Below are positions 1 to 8,273 of a stretch of DNA of 64,000 nt, piece after piece. Each line of letters starts with the position of its first letter. Position 1 is the first letter of the stretch. Source of the DNA: Cryptosporidium bovis (lineage: Eukaryota > Apicomplexa > Conoidasida > Eucoccidiorida > Cryptosporidiidae); contig VHIT02000002.1 of NCBI GenBank assembly GCA_009768925.2, positions 124,001-188,000 of the forward strand, written 5' to 3'. Under the pieces are notes generated by a model. That model was not told the origin of the DNA. It worked only from the letters and a program-made list of their open reading frames with translations, and ran no database searches. Made by a program: the position numbers and the translations under genes.

Positions 1-893
1 CTAAGTCAATTAAAAATAACTTTAATATATTTATAAAAAATACAAAACGGTTTATTATTATTTACTCCCAAATATTAACCAAATAATAAACTAATATGTT
101 TTGTTTCCATATTAAAACAATTCAAAAGAAATGATATCCATATCGTTCTCGTTAAAATATCCTTCCCACTTCTTTATCATAAAATAACTGTATCAATCTT
201 TTAAGTAATAATTAATACTACGTTTAACTATATATCCATAAAGTAACCACACTTATATGAAAGATTTAGATCCTTGATACTTTTTTTTTATACACTTCGA
301 GTCATAAAATCCTATTAAGATATTATATTTAATAAATATCCACTTCTAAACATTAACAGGATACCATTGTATCCTCTTTCAACATTCTCATAACTAGTTG
401 TGTACTAAAATCAACAATGCTACCTCTAGCTTATTATATTCATAATGAAACCAATTACATTACCATTAATAGATACCATAATAATATTGTTGCATTTGGA
501 TTTATAGCAAAATTTTCGGTATTTATATTGTGGGAAAAATTTAGTATCGTCTTTTCAAGTTAATATAAACATATTTAATAGAAAAGATAAATCTTATAAT
601 CAAATATTTCAACTAATTAATTTTCTTTTTTTTTCTAAAAGTATGCAATGCATTTCTATTAAATAAACCAATTTATTTATTTGTTTTTACACTCCCCGCC
701 CAAATATTGCATTTTAAGTTTCTATCGATTTCACCAAAAATAATATAAATAACGGCAATTATTACTACACTAATTTCTATTTTGCATGTAGATATTAGCA
801 ATGAAGATAACTATTATTAATATTATTATTACTGTTTTTTATGTTGCTTATACAATGAAAAATAATAAATTAAATTGATAATTTCTAAATTAA
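1..893. other. Gene-free AT-rich stretch, 3' flank
   Basis: No credible coding frame is seen on either strand. It lies downstream of the minus-strand syntaxin-17-like gene and runs to the window edge. The only GC-rich landmark is CCCCGCCCAAA at 694-704, which read on the minus strand is an E2F-like TTTGGGCGGGG box. It may belong to the promoter of a gene to the left of the window. Confidence 0.5.
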
Positions 894-2672
894 TTAAGGT
901 ATAACGTCTACGTTTTCTAATATATCACTTAATGTCACATTTGAAATGTACTTATTGTAGTAATCATCAGACAACAGTATATTGTTATTATCGTTTAAGT
1001 TATCATCAAATACTTCAACCAATAATTCATATTCACTATTCTTATTGTTTACTATTGATTGATTCTTACGGCTTTTCCTCTCCTCACATTCTTTTAGTAT
1101 TTCATCCATTCTCGCTTCACAACTTGCTTTTAACATTTTGCCAAATGTTAAACCAATAGCTCCACCAACTGCGGCACCTACACTTATACCAACAGGACCT
1201 AATAATAAACCTGCAGCACTTCCGCATACCAAACCTGCAGTAGAACCTTGAAATGGCCACCAACTTGATTTCAATTTGCATCCTTCTGCTACACAGCACA
1301 AACCTTGTGCAGTATTTAACTGTGTTAATTCAGTTTGTCCTTCTAAACAATCAATATCACCTGTACTTTCAATAATTAAACGATTTACTTCTTTTTGGAC
1401 TTCTTTTACTTTTAATATCGATTTTTTTAATTTTGAAATATTATTATTAAATTCAACAAGTGATTCATAATCTATATTTTCAATAATTATTGATGTTCTA
1501 CGTGAACTATTTCTCAAACACATATTTATTTCCTTATCAAGATAAATGTCATTATTTTTACCTTTATTATCACTTAATTCTATTTCATCTACTGTTGTAC
1601 ACAATATTTCCGGTAAAAGCAGGTCCTCAAAACTTGTCATTTTACTGCTTCCAGATGATTCGTTTAAACATTCATTATTCTTTTTCTTAACATCAAACAA
1701 AAACTCCCTGCTCATATTTTTTTTGTTAATCTTGGTTTTGTTATCACGATATAAGCTTTTATCATCAATGTTAATTTGTTCATTATTGTTCCAACATATG
1801 CCTTCGTTGTCTCTATCATAGCTAATATTACTATAGTCTACTTTAAGGTGGTAGCTATTATTATTTTCATGTTTATTGTTACTTAAATCTTCACACTCAG
1901 CTCTATTTAAGTTCACGAATTGATTATTTATACTGCCACTTATTTTGCCTTCATCTACATCAATTTGATCCAATTCGTCTGAATATTCTTTTGAGAACCG
2001 CAAATTCATCATAAATGCCTTATAGAATAAACTATTTGCAATTTTACATAACATTTTAAAATCACTTATTGATTTTCCATACTTAACGCAACTTATTGTG
2101 CATTTGTGTTCTTCATTGAATTTATTGCCGTTACTAACTAACAACTCATTTCTTTTTTTAATTGAATCAAATTCCTGTATGTCATTCTCTATTAAACTTC
2201 CTCTTGGAAAGTTTTCATTCCAGTATGTGAACCAATTACAACATATTGAACTTTCATTTATTATATTACATCTATTTTCCAGAATATTATACTTTTCTTC
2301 AATTATATATGTTATTCTTAATCCAACAGAAATACAAACACTTATTAAATCAACAATTTTATTTCTTTTATCATACCTCTCCTTAGAAAAAAACTCATAT
2401 CCATCTAGGTTATTTCTTAATTTAGTTAGCAGTAATGATAAATCTATCAAAAGCTCCTCTATAAGCTCTTCATCTCCAGGACTTTCTATTTTAATATTTA
2501 AAAGGCCAGAATTTTGGTTTTTGTGAATTATTGGTGATTTTTTATATTTATTTTCTAGCATTAAACCATTATTTATATTTGAACCGTCTATACTGTTGAA
2601 TAACTCATTATTGACTAAATTACTGTTGTAATTTATTTTTTTTTTATTATTTGTACTGTTGTTATTGTTCAT
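894..2672 (-). CDS. Divergent syntaxin-17-like membrane protein
   Basis: 592 residues from ATG at 2672. The N-terminal 35 residues are Asn-rich; a helical region (about 65-160) could be an Habc-like bundle; a long hydrophilic Asn/Ser/Asp-rich middle follows. The C-terminal part is the informative one. Around residues 405-470 lies a heptad-like helix ending in GDIDCLEGQTELTQLN, then a glycine zipper at about 475-510 with Gly every four residues (GSTAGLVCGSAAG, then VGAAVGGAIGLTFGK) and a basic/acidic tail. By eye the segment from the ID pair to the KLK before the zipper aligns without a gap to human syntaxin 17, and the zipper hairpin ends in a similar GK-hydrophobic motif. Syntaxin 17 is the Qa-SNARE with a glycine-zipper hairpin used in ER and autophagosome fusion. 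The zero-layer glutamine position is Ser here. Homology is inferred; an unrelated glycine-zipper protein remains possible. Confidence 0.55.
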   Translation of the reverse strand: MNNNNSTNNKKKINYNSNLVNNELFNSIDGSNINNGLMLENKYKKSPIIHKNQNSGLLNIKIESPGDEELIEELLIDLSLLLTKLRNNLDGYEFFSKERYDKRNKIVDLISVCISVGLRITYIIEEKYNILENRCNIINESSICCNWFTYWNENFPRGSLIENDIQEFDSIKKRNELLVSNGNKFNEEHKCTISCVKYGKSISDFKMLCKIANSLFYKAFMMNLRFSKEYSDELDQIDVDEGKISGSINNQFVNLNRAECEDLSNNKHENNNSYHLKVDYSNISYDRDNEGICWNNNEQINIDDKSLYRDNKTKINKKNMSREFLFDVKKKNNECLNESSGSSKMTSFEDLLLPEILCTTVDEIELSDNKGKNNDIYLDKEINMCLRNSSRRTSIIIENIDYESLVEFNNNISKLKKSILKVKEVQKEVNRLIIESTGDIDCLEGQTELTQLNTAQGLCCVAEGCKLKSSWWPFQGSTAGLVCGSAAGLLLGPVGISVGAAVGGAIGLTFGKMLKASCEARMDEILKECEERKSRKNQSIVNNKNSEYELLVEVFDDNLNDNNNILLSDDYYNKYISNVTLSDILENVDVIP

Positions 2673-3022
2673 TTAAAGTTATAATATCTATTTCATATTT
2701 GTATACTAAAAATTCTCTTTTTTTGTACTAGTATTGTTTTATTCAGTAAAAATAACATAATAAATTCACTTTAACATAAATACACAAAAAAGTGGTCATC
2801 AAATGTTATAATGCATTTTAAATTATTTTTTTCTATCATGTACATATTTTTAAATGTATAAACACTTGTATATGTGCATATTTGTATATCTAAATTTATG
2901 TGGAAGAGGACAAAATAATTTAAAAAAAATATTACGTGTAAAAATAATATATTTTGCGTTGCATGTATGCATACAAATGCAATTACACAAAATATTTATA
3001 TAAAATGTAGCAAAAGAAAAAA
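2673..3022. other. Intergenic region upstream of the syntaxin-17-like gene
   Basis: 350 bases between two minus-strand genes, so it holds the 3' end of the DUF726 gene and the promoter of the syntaxin-17-like gene. It is AT-rich with no coding frame. The 10-base palindrome GTATGCATAC at 2965-2974 sits inside a run with two further GCAT elements (2961 and 2979 region). Confidence 0.5.
2965..2974. promoter_or_regulatory. GTATGCATAC palindrome, possible ApiAP2 site
   Basis: Perfect palindrome with a TGCAT core, preceded by TTGCATG. GCATGC/TGCATGCA-type elements are well known ApiAP2 targets in Apicomplexa. It lies about 290 bases upstream of the syntaxin-17-like ATG. Function is inferred from motif and position only. 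Confidence 0.25.
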
Positions 3023-5392
3023 TCAAAAAAATCTGATATAGTATAAAATATCCCTAATTTTTTCAGGATATTCATCATGTGAGTTTATTAGACCAGTAAC
3101 ATCATAATTTTCAATACCATCAAAGTTGACAGGTGAGATCCCAGCAACATGCAAACCCCACTGCATATATCTATAGAAAAAAGCAAGAACCCAGTCAGAT
3201 CTTGTAAAAACATTAATAAAACGATTCGAAACAACTCCTCTTGCTTTATTCCACTTTTTTTTATTTAATGATGTTGGCATTCCCAGTAACACAACATCTT
3301 GTACTTTGTTAAATTGTTTTCGGTTATGTAAAATTTGCAAAGCTAAAAAAATGAGGCGAGCACCCATACTGTAACCAATAAGCTTAACAGGACGATTTCC
3401 TGTTGTATCGTTGTCACATAATGCATCAGCGAGCAGAACTGCTGCTTGTTCTGTTTTTTGTCTCGTAACTGCCCAAGTATTGTCTAGTGTAGCAGCATAT
3501 TGCATTAATGTTATTGGCCATGATAAAGCAGCAGTTAATGTCCCTACAATTGTTTGAAGCAATATTGCTTTTCCTGCGAATATAGCAAGATCCTGAGACA
3601 TAGTAAGAACAATTGAGGTGCCTAGCTGTGATAATATTTCAGGTTCAAATTCAATTACGTAATTTTCCATCCAATCTACTCCATTAAATGCGATTTTCCA
3701 TGGTTTAAATATATCATCTTTGTCTCTAATCCAACCGCTAACTCCAATTAGTATAGGCAACAATCCATTTTTATCAATGTTGTTTTTAATTTGATGAAAG
3801 GCAAAAGTTTTTAAGGGTGATTCCCTTCTGCTCATTTTCCATCCTGATAAGCCAGCCCCACTTACACCTGCTACTGCAGATAAGGTAGCTGCACTAGTTC
3901 CTGCAGTAACGGTTGTTCCAAAAATACTTGAAAAAGTGACACCTAGTGTTCCTAATCCTGCTACTATTCCAGGTGCAGCTATTGTTGTTGCTGCTGCAAG
4001 TACCACTCCTCCCAATAACGTGGCACCTGCAACTTTGAGATATCTAATTGATTTGTTCCAGCCTCTGTCCAATGAATTAGTATTTCCCTTAAGTTTACTT
4101 TTTCTGATATCATTATAAGTAAGTGTCTGAAGGCAATTGAATACCAACAAGGAAGATTTGTAACCATCAATACCCTTATTATCAACTAAAATGTGAAATA
4201 TATCAATTAGGATAGTTATGGTGCGGGAATTTAGAATTCCATCTATTGCATGAAGTCTGAATAGCGTTAAAACCAATATTAGTGCTGCATAAGGTGGTTC
4301 CTCTGATGAATAGTAATAATAATAATTTGCTTTTGTATCTTGGCCCCATGTGTTTCTTCTTGTTTTACCTATATTATTAAATAAATTTTCGTTATTTAAA
4401 TTATTCATGGACATTGAAAGAAAGTGTCTATAATCTTCAGTTCCTCTATTTCTCGCATGACTTATATTGTCTGCACTCATATTTCTGACAAATAGAAATG
4501 ACTCATAATTTGAAACAGGATCTATATTTCTGTTTTTGTCGTCATTAAAATAATGATTGTAGCATTCTTCATACAACTTGTCAAGTTTTGGTTGAAGTTC
4601 AAATGAACAGTAATCGTTTAATGCCTCTTTTAAAAGAGTCGTGTTAGCAAAATTTTCAAAACAAGAATCTTTAAAATTTGATAGGTATATGCTCACCAGT
4701 CGATCAATAAAGTCATCTGGTATAGACAAATATTCGCCCATTCGTTTCAAATAAAACTCACCCCAATTGATTATATCTACATTTTTGTCAATTCCATACC
4801 ATAGTTTAATTCTGTTTTCAATGGCAATTTCAAATGAATTGTACAGTATTTCCCTTATGTGTAAAGGCGTTTTTCTCCAAAGTTCATGTATTCTAATTGG
4901 TGGAATTATACTCAATTTTCTCACACACTCAAGTCCATACGTTCTAGAATTAAAAAAATTGCTCTTTTCTTCATTTATAATTTTCACAAATTTATCTATC
5001 AAATCCTCATTCAAATGTTCAGTAAAGGGGCTATTGTAAACCAAATTATTTGAGTCATAAATATCAAAGTTAATATAGCCGTTATCTTTGTTTGAGTTAA
5101 CACTACATTCGCTTCTAGGAAATGATTCAAGTGAAGAATTTGTGTCATTGCTTCGATTACTTTGAGTTATTTTTGTTTTTAAAAATGAATTTCCTAAAGA
5201 ATTAGAATTGGAGTTATGATTCTCTAGAAAATTGTCCGCTCTTTTGTTTGTTACTCCATTATTTTCCCCACAAAAAGAATTTGCTTGTTTTGCACTTTCT
5301 AATCCAAATACCTTTTTTCCGTCCTCATTTTTATCTTTGTTCCTTAAATCCACCAACTCAAAGTCCAATTCATGATTACAAAAATAGCTCAT
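3023..5392 (-). CDS. DUF726 (TMCO4-like) alpha/beta hydrolase membrane protein
   Basis: 789 residues from the first ATG, at 5392; the frame stays open for five more codons without an ATG. The N-terminal half is hydrophilic and Asn/Ser-rich, then helical. Around residues 425-490 there is a long Gly/Ala-rich hydrophobic segment (VAGATLLGGVVLAAATTIAA and onward), typical of DUF726 proteins such as human TMCO4 and yeast Mil1. The C-terminal hydrolase part has the nucleophile elbow VKLIGYSMGARL (GxSxG, about 669-676), followed by candidate acid (RSDWVLAFF) and base (NSHDEYPEKI) segments in the right order. The family is thought to be membrane-associated lipases or acyl hydrolases, but substrates are poorly defined. 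It shares a divergent promoter region with the diflavin reductase gene. Family assignment is strong, substrate unknown. Confidence 0.85.
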   Translation of the reverse strand: MSYFCNHELDFELVDLRNKDKNEDGKKVFGLESAKQANSFCGENNGVTNKRADNFLENHNSNSNSLGNSFLKTKITQSNRSNDTNSSLESFPRSECSVNSNKDNGYINFDIYDSNNLVYNSPFTEHLNEDLIDKFVKIINEEKSNFFNSRTYGLECVRKLSIIPPIRIHELWRKTPLHIREILYNSFEIAIENRIKLWYGIDKNVDIINWGEFYLKRMGEYLSIPDDFIDRLVSIYLSNFKDSCFENFANTTLLKEALNDYCSFELQPKLDKLYEECYNHYFNDDKNRNIDPVSNYESFLFVRNMSADNISHARNRGTEDYRHFLSMSMNNLNNENLFNNIGKTRRNTWGQDTKANYYYYYSSEEPPYAALILVLTLFRLHAIDGILNSRTITILIDIFHILVDNKGIDGYKSSLLVFNCLQTLTYNDIRKSKLKGNTNSLDRGWNKSIRYLKVAGATLLGGVVLAAATTIAAPGIVAGLGTLGVTFSSIFGTTVTAGTSAATLSAVAGVSGAGLSGWKMSRRESPLKTFAFHQIKNNIDKNGLLPILIGVSGWIRDKDDIFKPWKIAFNGVDWMENYVIEFEPEILSQLGTSIVLTMSQDLAIFAGKAILLQTIVGTLTAALSWPITLMQYAATLDNTWAVTRQKTEQAAVLLADALCDNDTTGNRPVKLIGYSMGARLIFLALQILHNRKQFNKVQDVVLLGMPTSLNKKKWNKARGVVSNRFINVFTRSDWVLAFFYRYMQWGLHVAGISPVNFDGIENYDVTGLINSHDEYPEKIRDILYYIRFF

Positions 5393-5917
5393 TGATGTGA
5401 TAAGCAACTACTAATCTAACTGAGGTTTTTTCTAAGTCTGTTAATAGTCTTTAACCCACTTCCTTTCACTATTTCTCTCTTCTTTTTTAATGAAAATGTT
5501 TGATGAAATGCATTTAAATAACAGATTATTGTTTGAAATAAGCATGCTATTGTAGGCGCCGGCGGCAAACACAATTATATTTTTTGACAGTCAATGGCAT
5601 TTAGGGCAATTTTGGGGATTGGTAAACAAGTGTAAAATAGCTTTTAGATTTTAAACACGGACTACATTATGTTTTTTAGACTGATAGTGTTTATTTTACA
5701 CTGATATACCACTTTTTTCTTGTTATTCGTATATTTGGCCATCCAAATCTTTAGTTATTAACGTCCAGCTCTTGGTTAGCTACAGTTACGTTCGTTTTTG
5801 GTTATTCACATCAATTACACCACTTTTTTAATTCCTACTTTTCTTTAAATTTGTTTATTTTCTTTTTTCTTCTTCCCAGCATCTGAAAAAGGATGAAGCA
5901 GATGAGTTATTTGTAAA
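5393..5917. other. Divergent promoter region (DUF726 / diflavin reductase)
   Basis: 525 bases between head-to-head genes. It holds GCATGC at 5542-5547 next to a GC-rich box at 5553-5566, and long pyrimidine tracts just upstream of the reductase ATG. No coding frame is seen. Confidence 0.6.
5553..5566. promoter_or_regulatory. Double E2F-like box TAGGCGCCGGCGGC
   Basis: GGCGCC overlaps a second GGCGG in otherwise very AT-rich DNA, with GCATGC six bases upstream. Cryptosporidium encodes E2F/DP-type factors and E2F-like motifs are enriched in its promoters. Its position in a shared divergent promoter fits a regulatory role, which is inferred. Confidence 0.4.
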
Positions 5918-8266
5918 ATGAATACAAGTAGTATAAATGGCATTGGTGTTGGAACAAAATGCCCAAAAAGAGTGTGGTTAGTGTATGCATCACAGACTGG
6001 AAAGTCTGAAAGACTATGTTATGAGATAAGGAACGAGTTGTGGAGCATAGGCGTTGTTGGATACCCAACTTCCATAGAGGCATTTGAGGATGTGTTTTTT
6101 GGTTATTTTGAATCCAAAAACGAGAAACCGAATGTTGAGTTTCCACTAACAATATTTGTTGTATCAACAACAGGACAGGGAGATGTTCCAGATAACATGA
6201 TATCGTTTTGGAATCGTTTTTTGTTAAGCAATGTGAATACCAAATTAATTAAAACATTTAATTTTACTATATTTGGAATGGGAGATAGATGTTTTGGTAA
6301 CTCAAGATTTAACTTAACTGCAAGGAAACTTAGACATTCATTATTGAGCTTTGGTGCAGTAGAGCAGGTTCCATGGGGTCTTGGTGATGAGTCACATGAC
6401 TTTGGAATTTTGGGCGAGTTTGATCCTTGGATAAGTAACTTGAAAGCAACTCTTAAAGAAAATGGTTCATACTTTATTGATGAATTAATTATGGCGTTTA
6501 AAGAGAAACTACCACCATACAGATACATATGCAATATCTTGGAGGACGAGTTATTAGATGGAAAAGAGGAATTGAGAGATGTTATAATAGATCAAAAAAA
6601 ACATATTGATTATTTACAAATGAACAAAATAAATGGCATTAAAACTAGAATATCAAGAATTATATGCAATAATGAAGCTGAAAAAGAATTCAAGAGCAAA
6701 TGTATAAAACTCATTAAAATGAGAGTCCTTAATGACAGTCTGGATTCTGGGCACAGATCGGGAACCTATGTGTCTATATGGCCCACAAATTCAGTAGAAA
6801 ATGTTGTTAAATTTTCAAAATTGATGAACAATGACATTAACTTGAATACTGTGTTATCTATTAGTGAAAACCCAAAATATTACATGTGCATATGCAATAA
6901 TGAATGTGGAAACTGCAGATACAAGGATGCTTATGGTCGCGATGATATCAATGCTTCTGCCGATATTAAATATACAAGATGTTTTGTTTACAATGAACTT
7001 TGCAATATTTACAGCCCTCCACTAAATATTAGAATGACAATTTTCACTCTTTTGTATCGTTATTTGGATATAATGAACATTCCTGATAGAAGATTTTTGA
7101 GTCTGTGTTTTAAGAACACAAACGAAGAGTTACATAAGAAAAAACTTTTTGAGATGATTCAGACTAGTTCTGACTCCAAAAAAGAGTATTTTGATTATGT
7201 TGTGGATGAACACAGAAACTATATGGAGGTGTTGTGGGACTTCAATTCTGTCAAGTTGTCCATAGATGACACAATAAACACAATACCTATTATACTTCCT
7301 AGACAATATTCAGTATGTAACTCGCCGAATTGGTATAATGAAGGCATTTGGAAACTAATTTATTTCAAGTATAACTTTAACAACAAAGGAAACACAAGAA
7401 TAGTACCGGAATTGTTATCAAATAATATTTCCTTGTTTTTAAAAAACAGAGACAAAGATTACAAGATATTTAATAAAATAAGAAACAGGGCGATACAAAG
7501 TTTTCTAGAAAATAATGTGATTAATCTGACAAATATCAAACATAATTCTAATATTATTGACTTGTGTGTAGATGTGATTGAGTGGAATACAGCGCTAAAT
7601 AGAAAAATAAGGGGATTCTGCTCAGACTTTCTAAGCAATGTGAAACCACATGAAGGGCAAGATTTACTCATTTCTTTTAGTAGCAGAATGAACGCCCAAA
7701 CAATAAATGATATAACAAATCCTAATATACCCATACTTTTGCTATCGTGTGGATTAGGAATAACGGGAATTATATCTATTATTCAAGAAAGAGTAATGAA
7801 TAATTTATTGATTGAAAACAATAAAATGAATTGCTTGATTTGTCTTGGAATGAGGTACAGCAATGTTTCTTATCCGTTTTTAGACCAGTTGTATGATTTC
7901 AGTACAAACAAGGAACTCAAAGGCAATATTAAGATAAATATATCATACTCAAGGACTAATCCGAGTGTAAATGAGTCCATTTTTAGCAACGAAAACAAAT
8001 GTGTAAATATCAATAGTATTAATTCTGGATGTTATATTCAAACACTGTTGTTAAACGACCACGAAAACCACGAATTTGTAGTTGACTGTCTGCTCAATGG
8101 ATATATTGTGGTATGTGGTAATGCACTTACTATGCCTATAGAAATAAGAGAGACGCTCTCTAAGATATTAGTTTTGAGAGGAAATTTTGAGAAAACAGAA
8201 GATTCAATGTTGTATATAAGAAAATTAATAAGATATGGGAGATATATTGAGGAGACATGGAAATAA
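5918..8266 (+). CDS. TAH18: NADPH-dependent diflavin reductase, Tah18/NDOR1 type
   Basis: 782 residues, ATG at 5918, no intron. Order: flavodoxin-like FMN domain (about 12-165, with YASQTGKSE phosphate loop, STTGQGDVPDN and FGMGDRCFGNSRFN), FAD-binding domain with PRQYSVCNSP (about 460), and NADPH domain with LSCGLGITGI (about 610) and VVCGNALTMP near the end. It ends in GRYIEETWK, where the penultimate Trp is the usual flavin-stacking aromatic. This layout, without a membrane anchor, fits Tah18, which passes electrons from NADPH to Dre2 in cytosolic iron-sulfur cluster assembly, rather than microsomal cytochrome P450 reductase. The linker between FMN and FAD domains carries Asn/Lys-rich insertions, making it longer than the roughly 600-residue human NDOR1. 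The 3' end faces the bromodomain gene only 7 bases away. Confidence 0.9.
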   Translation: MNTSSINGIGVGTKCPKRVWLVYASQTGKSERLCYEIRNELWSIGVVGYPTSIEAFEDVFFGYFESKNEKPNVEFPLTIFVVSTTGQGDVPDNMISFWNRFLLSNVNTKLIKTFNFTIFGMGDRCFGNSRFNLTARKLRHSLLSFGAVEQVPWGLGDESHDFGILGEFDPWISNLKATLKENGSYFIDELIMAFKEKLPPYRYICNILEDELLDGKEELRDVIIDQKKHIDYLQMNKINGIKTRISRIICNNEAEKEFKSKCIKLIKMRVLNDSLDSGHRSGTYVSIWPTNSVENVVKFSKLMNNDINLNTVLSISENPKYYMCICNNECGNCRYKDAYGRDDINASADIKYTRCFVYNELCNIYSPPLNIRMTIFTLLYRYLDIMNIPDRRFLSLCFKNTNEELHKKKLFEMIQTSSDSKKEYFDYVVDEHRNYMEVLWDFNSVKLSIDDTINTIPIILPRQYSVCNSPNWYNEGIWKLIYFKYNFNNKGNTRIVPELLSNNISLFLKNRDKDYKIFNKIRNRAIQSFLENNVINLTNIKHNSNIIDLCVDVIEWNTALNRKIRGFCSDFLSNVKPHEGQDLLISFSSRMNAQTINDITNPNIPILLLSCGLGITGIISIIQERVMNNLLIENNKMNCLICLGMRYSNVSYPFLDQLYDFSTNKELKGNIKINISYSRTNPSVNESIFSNENKCVNINSINSGCYIQTLLLNDHENHEFVVDCLLNGYIVVCGNALTMPIEIRETLSKILVLRGNFEKTEDSMLYIRKLIRYGRYIEETWK

Positions 8267-8273
8267 GTGATTT

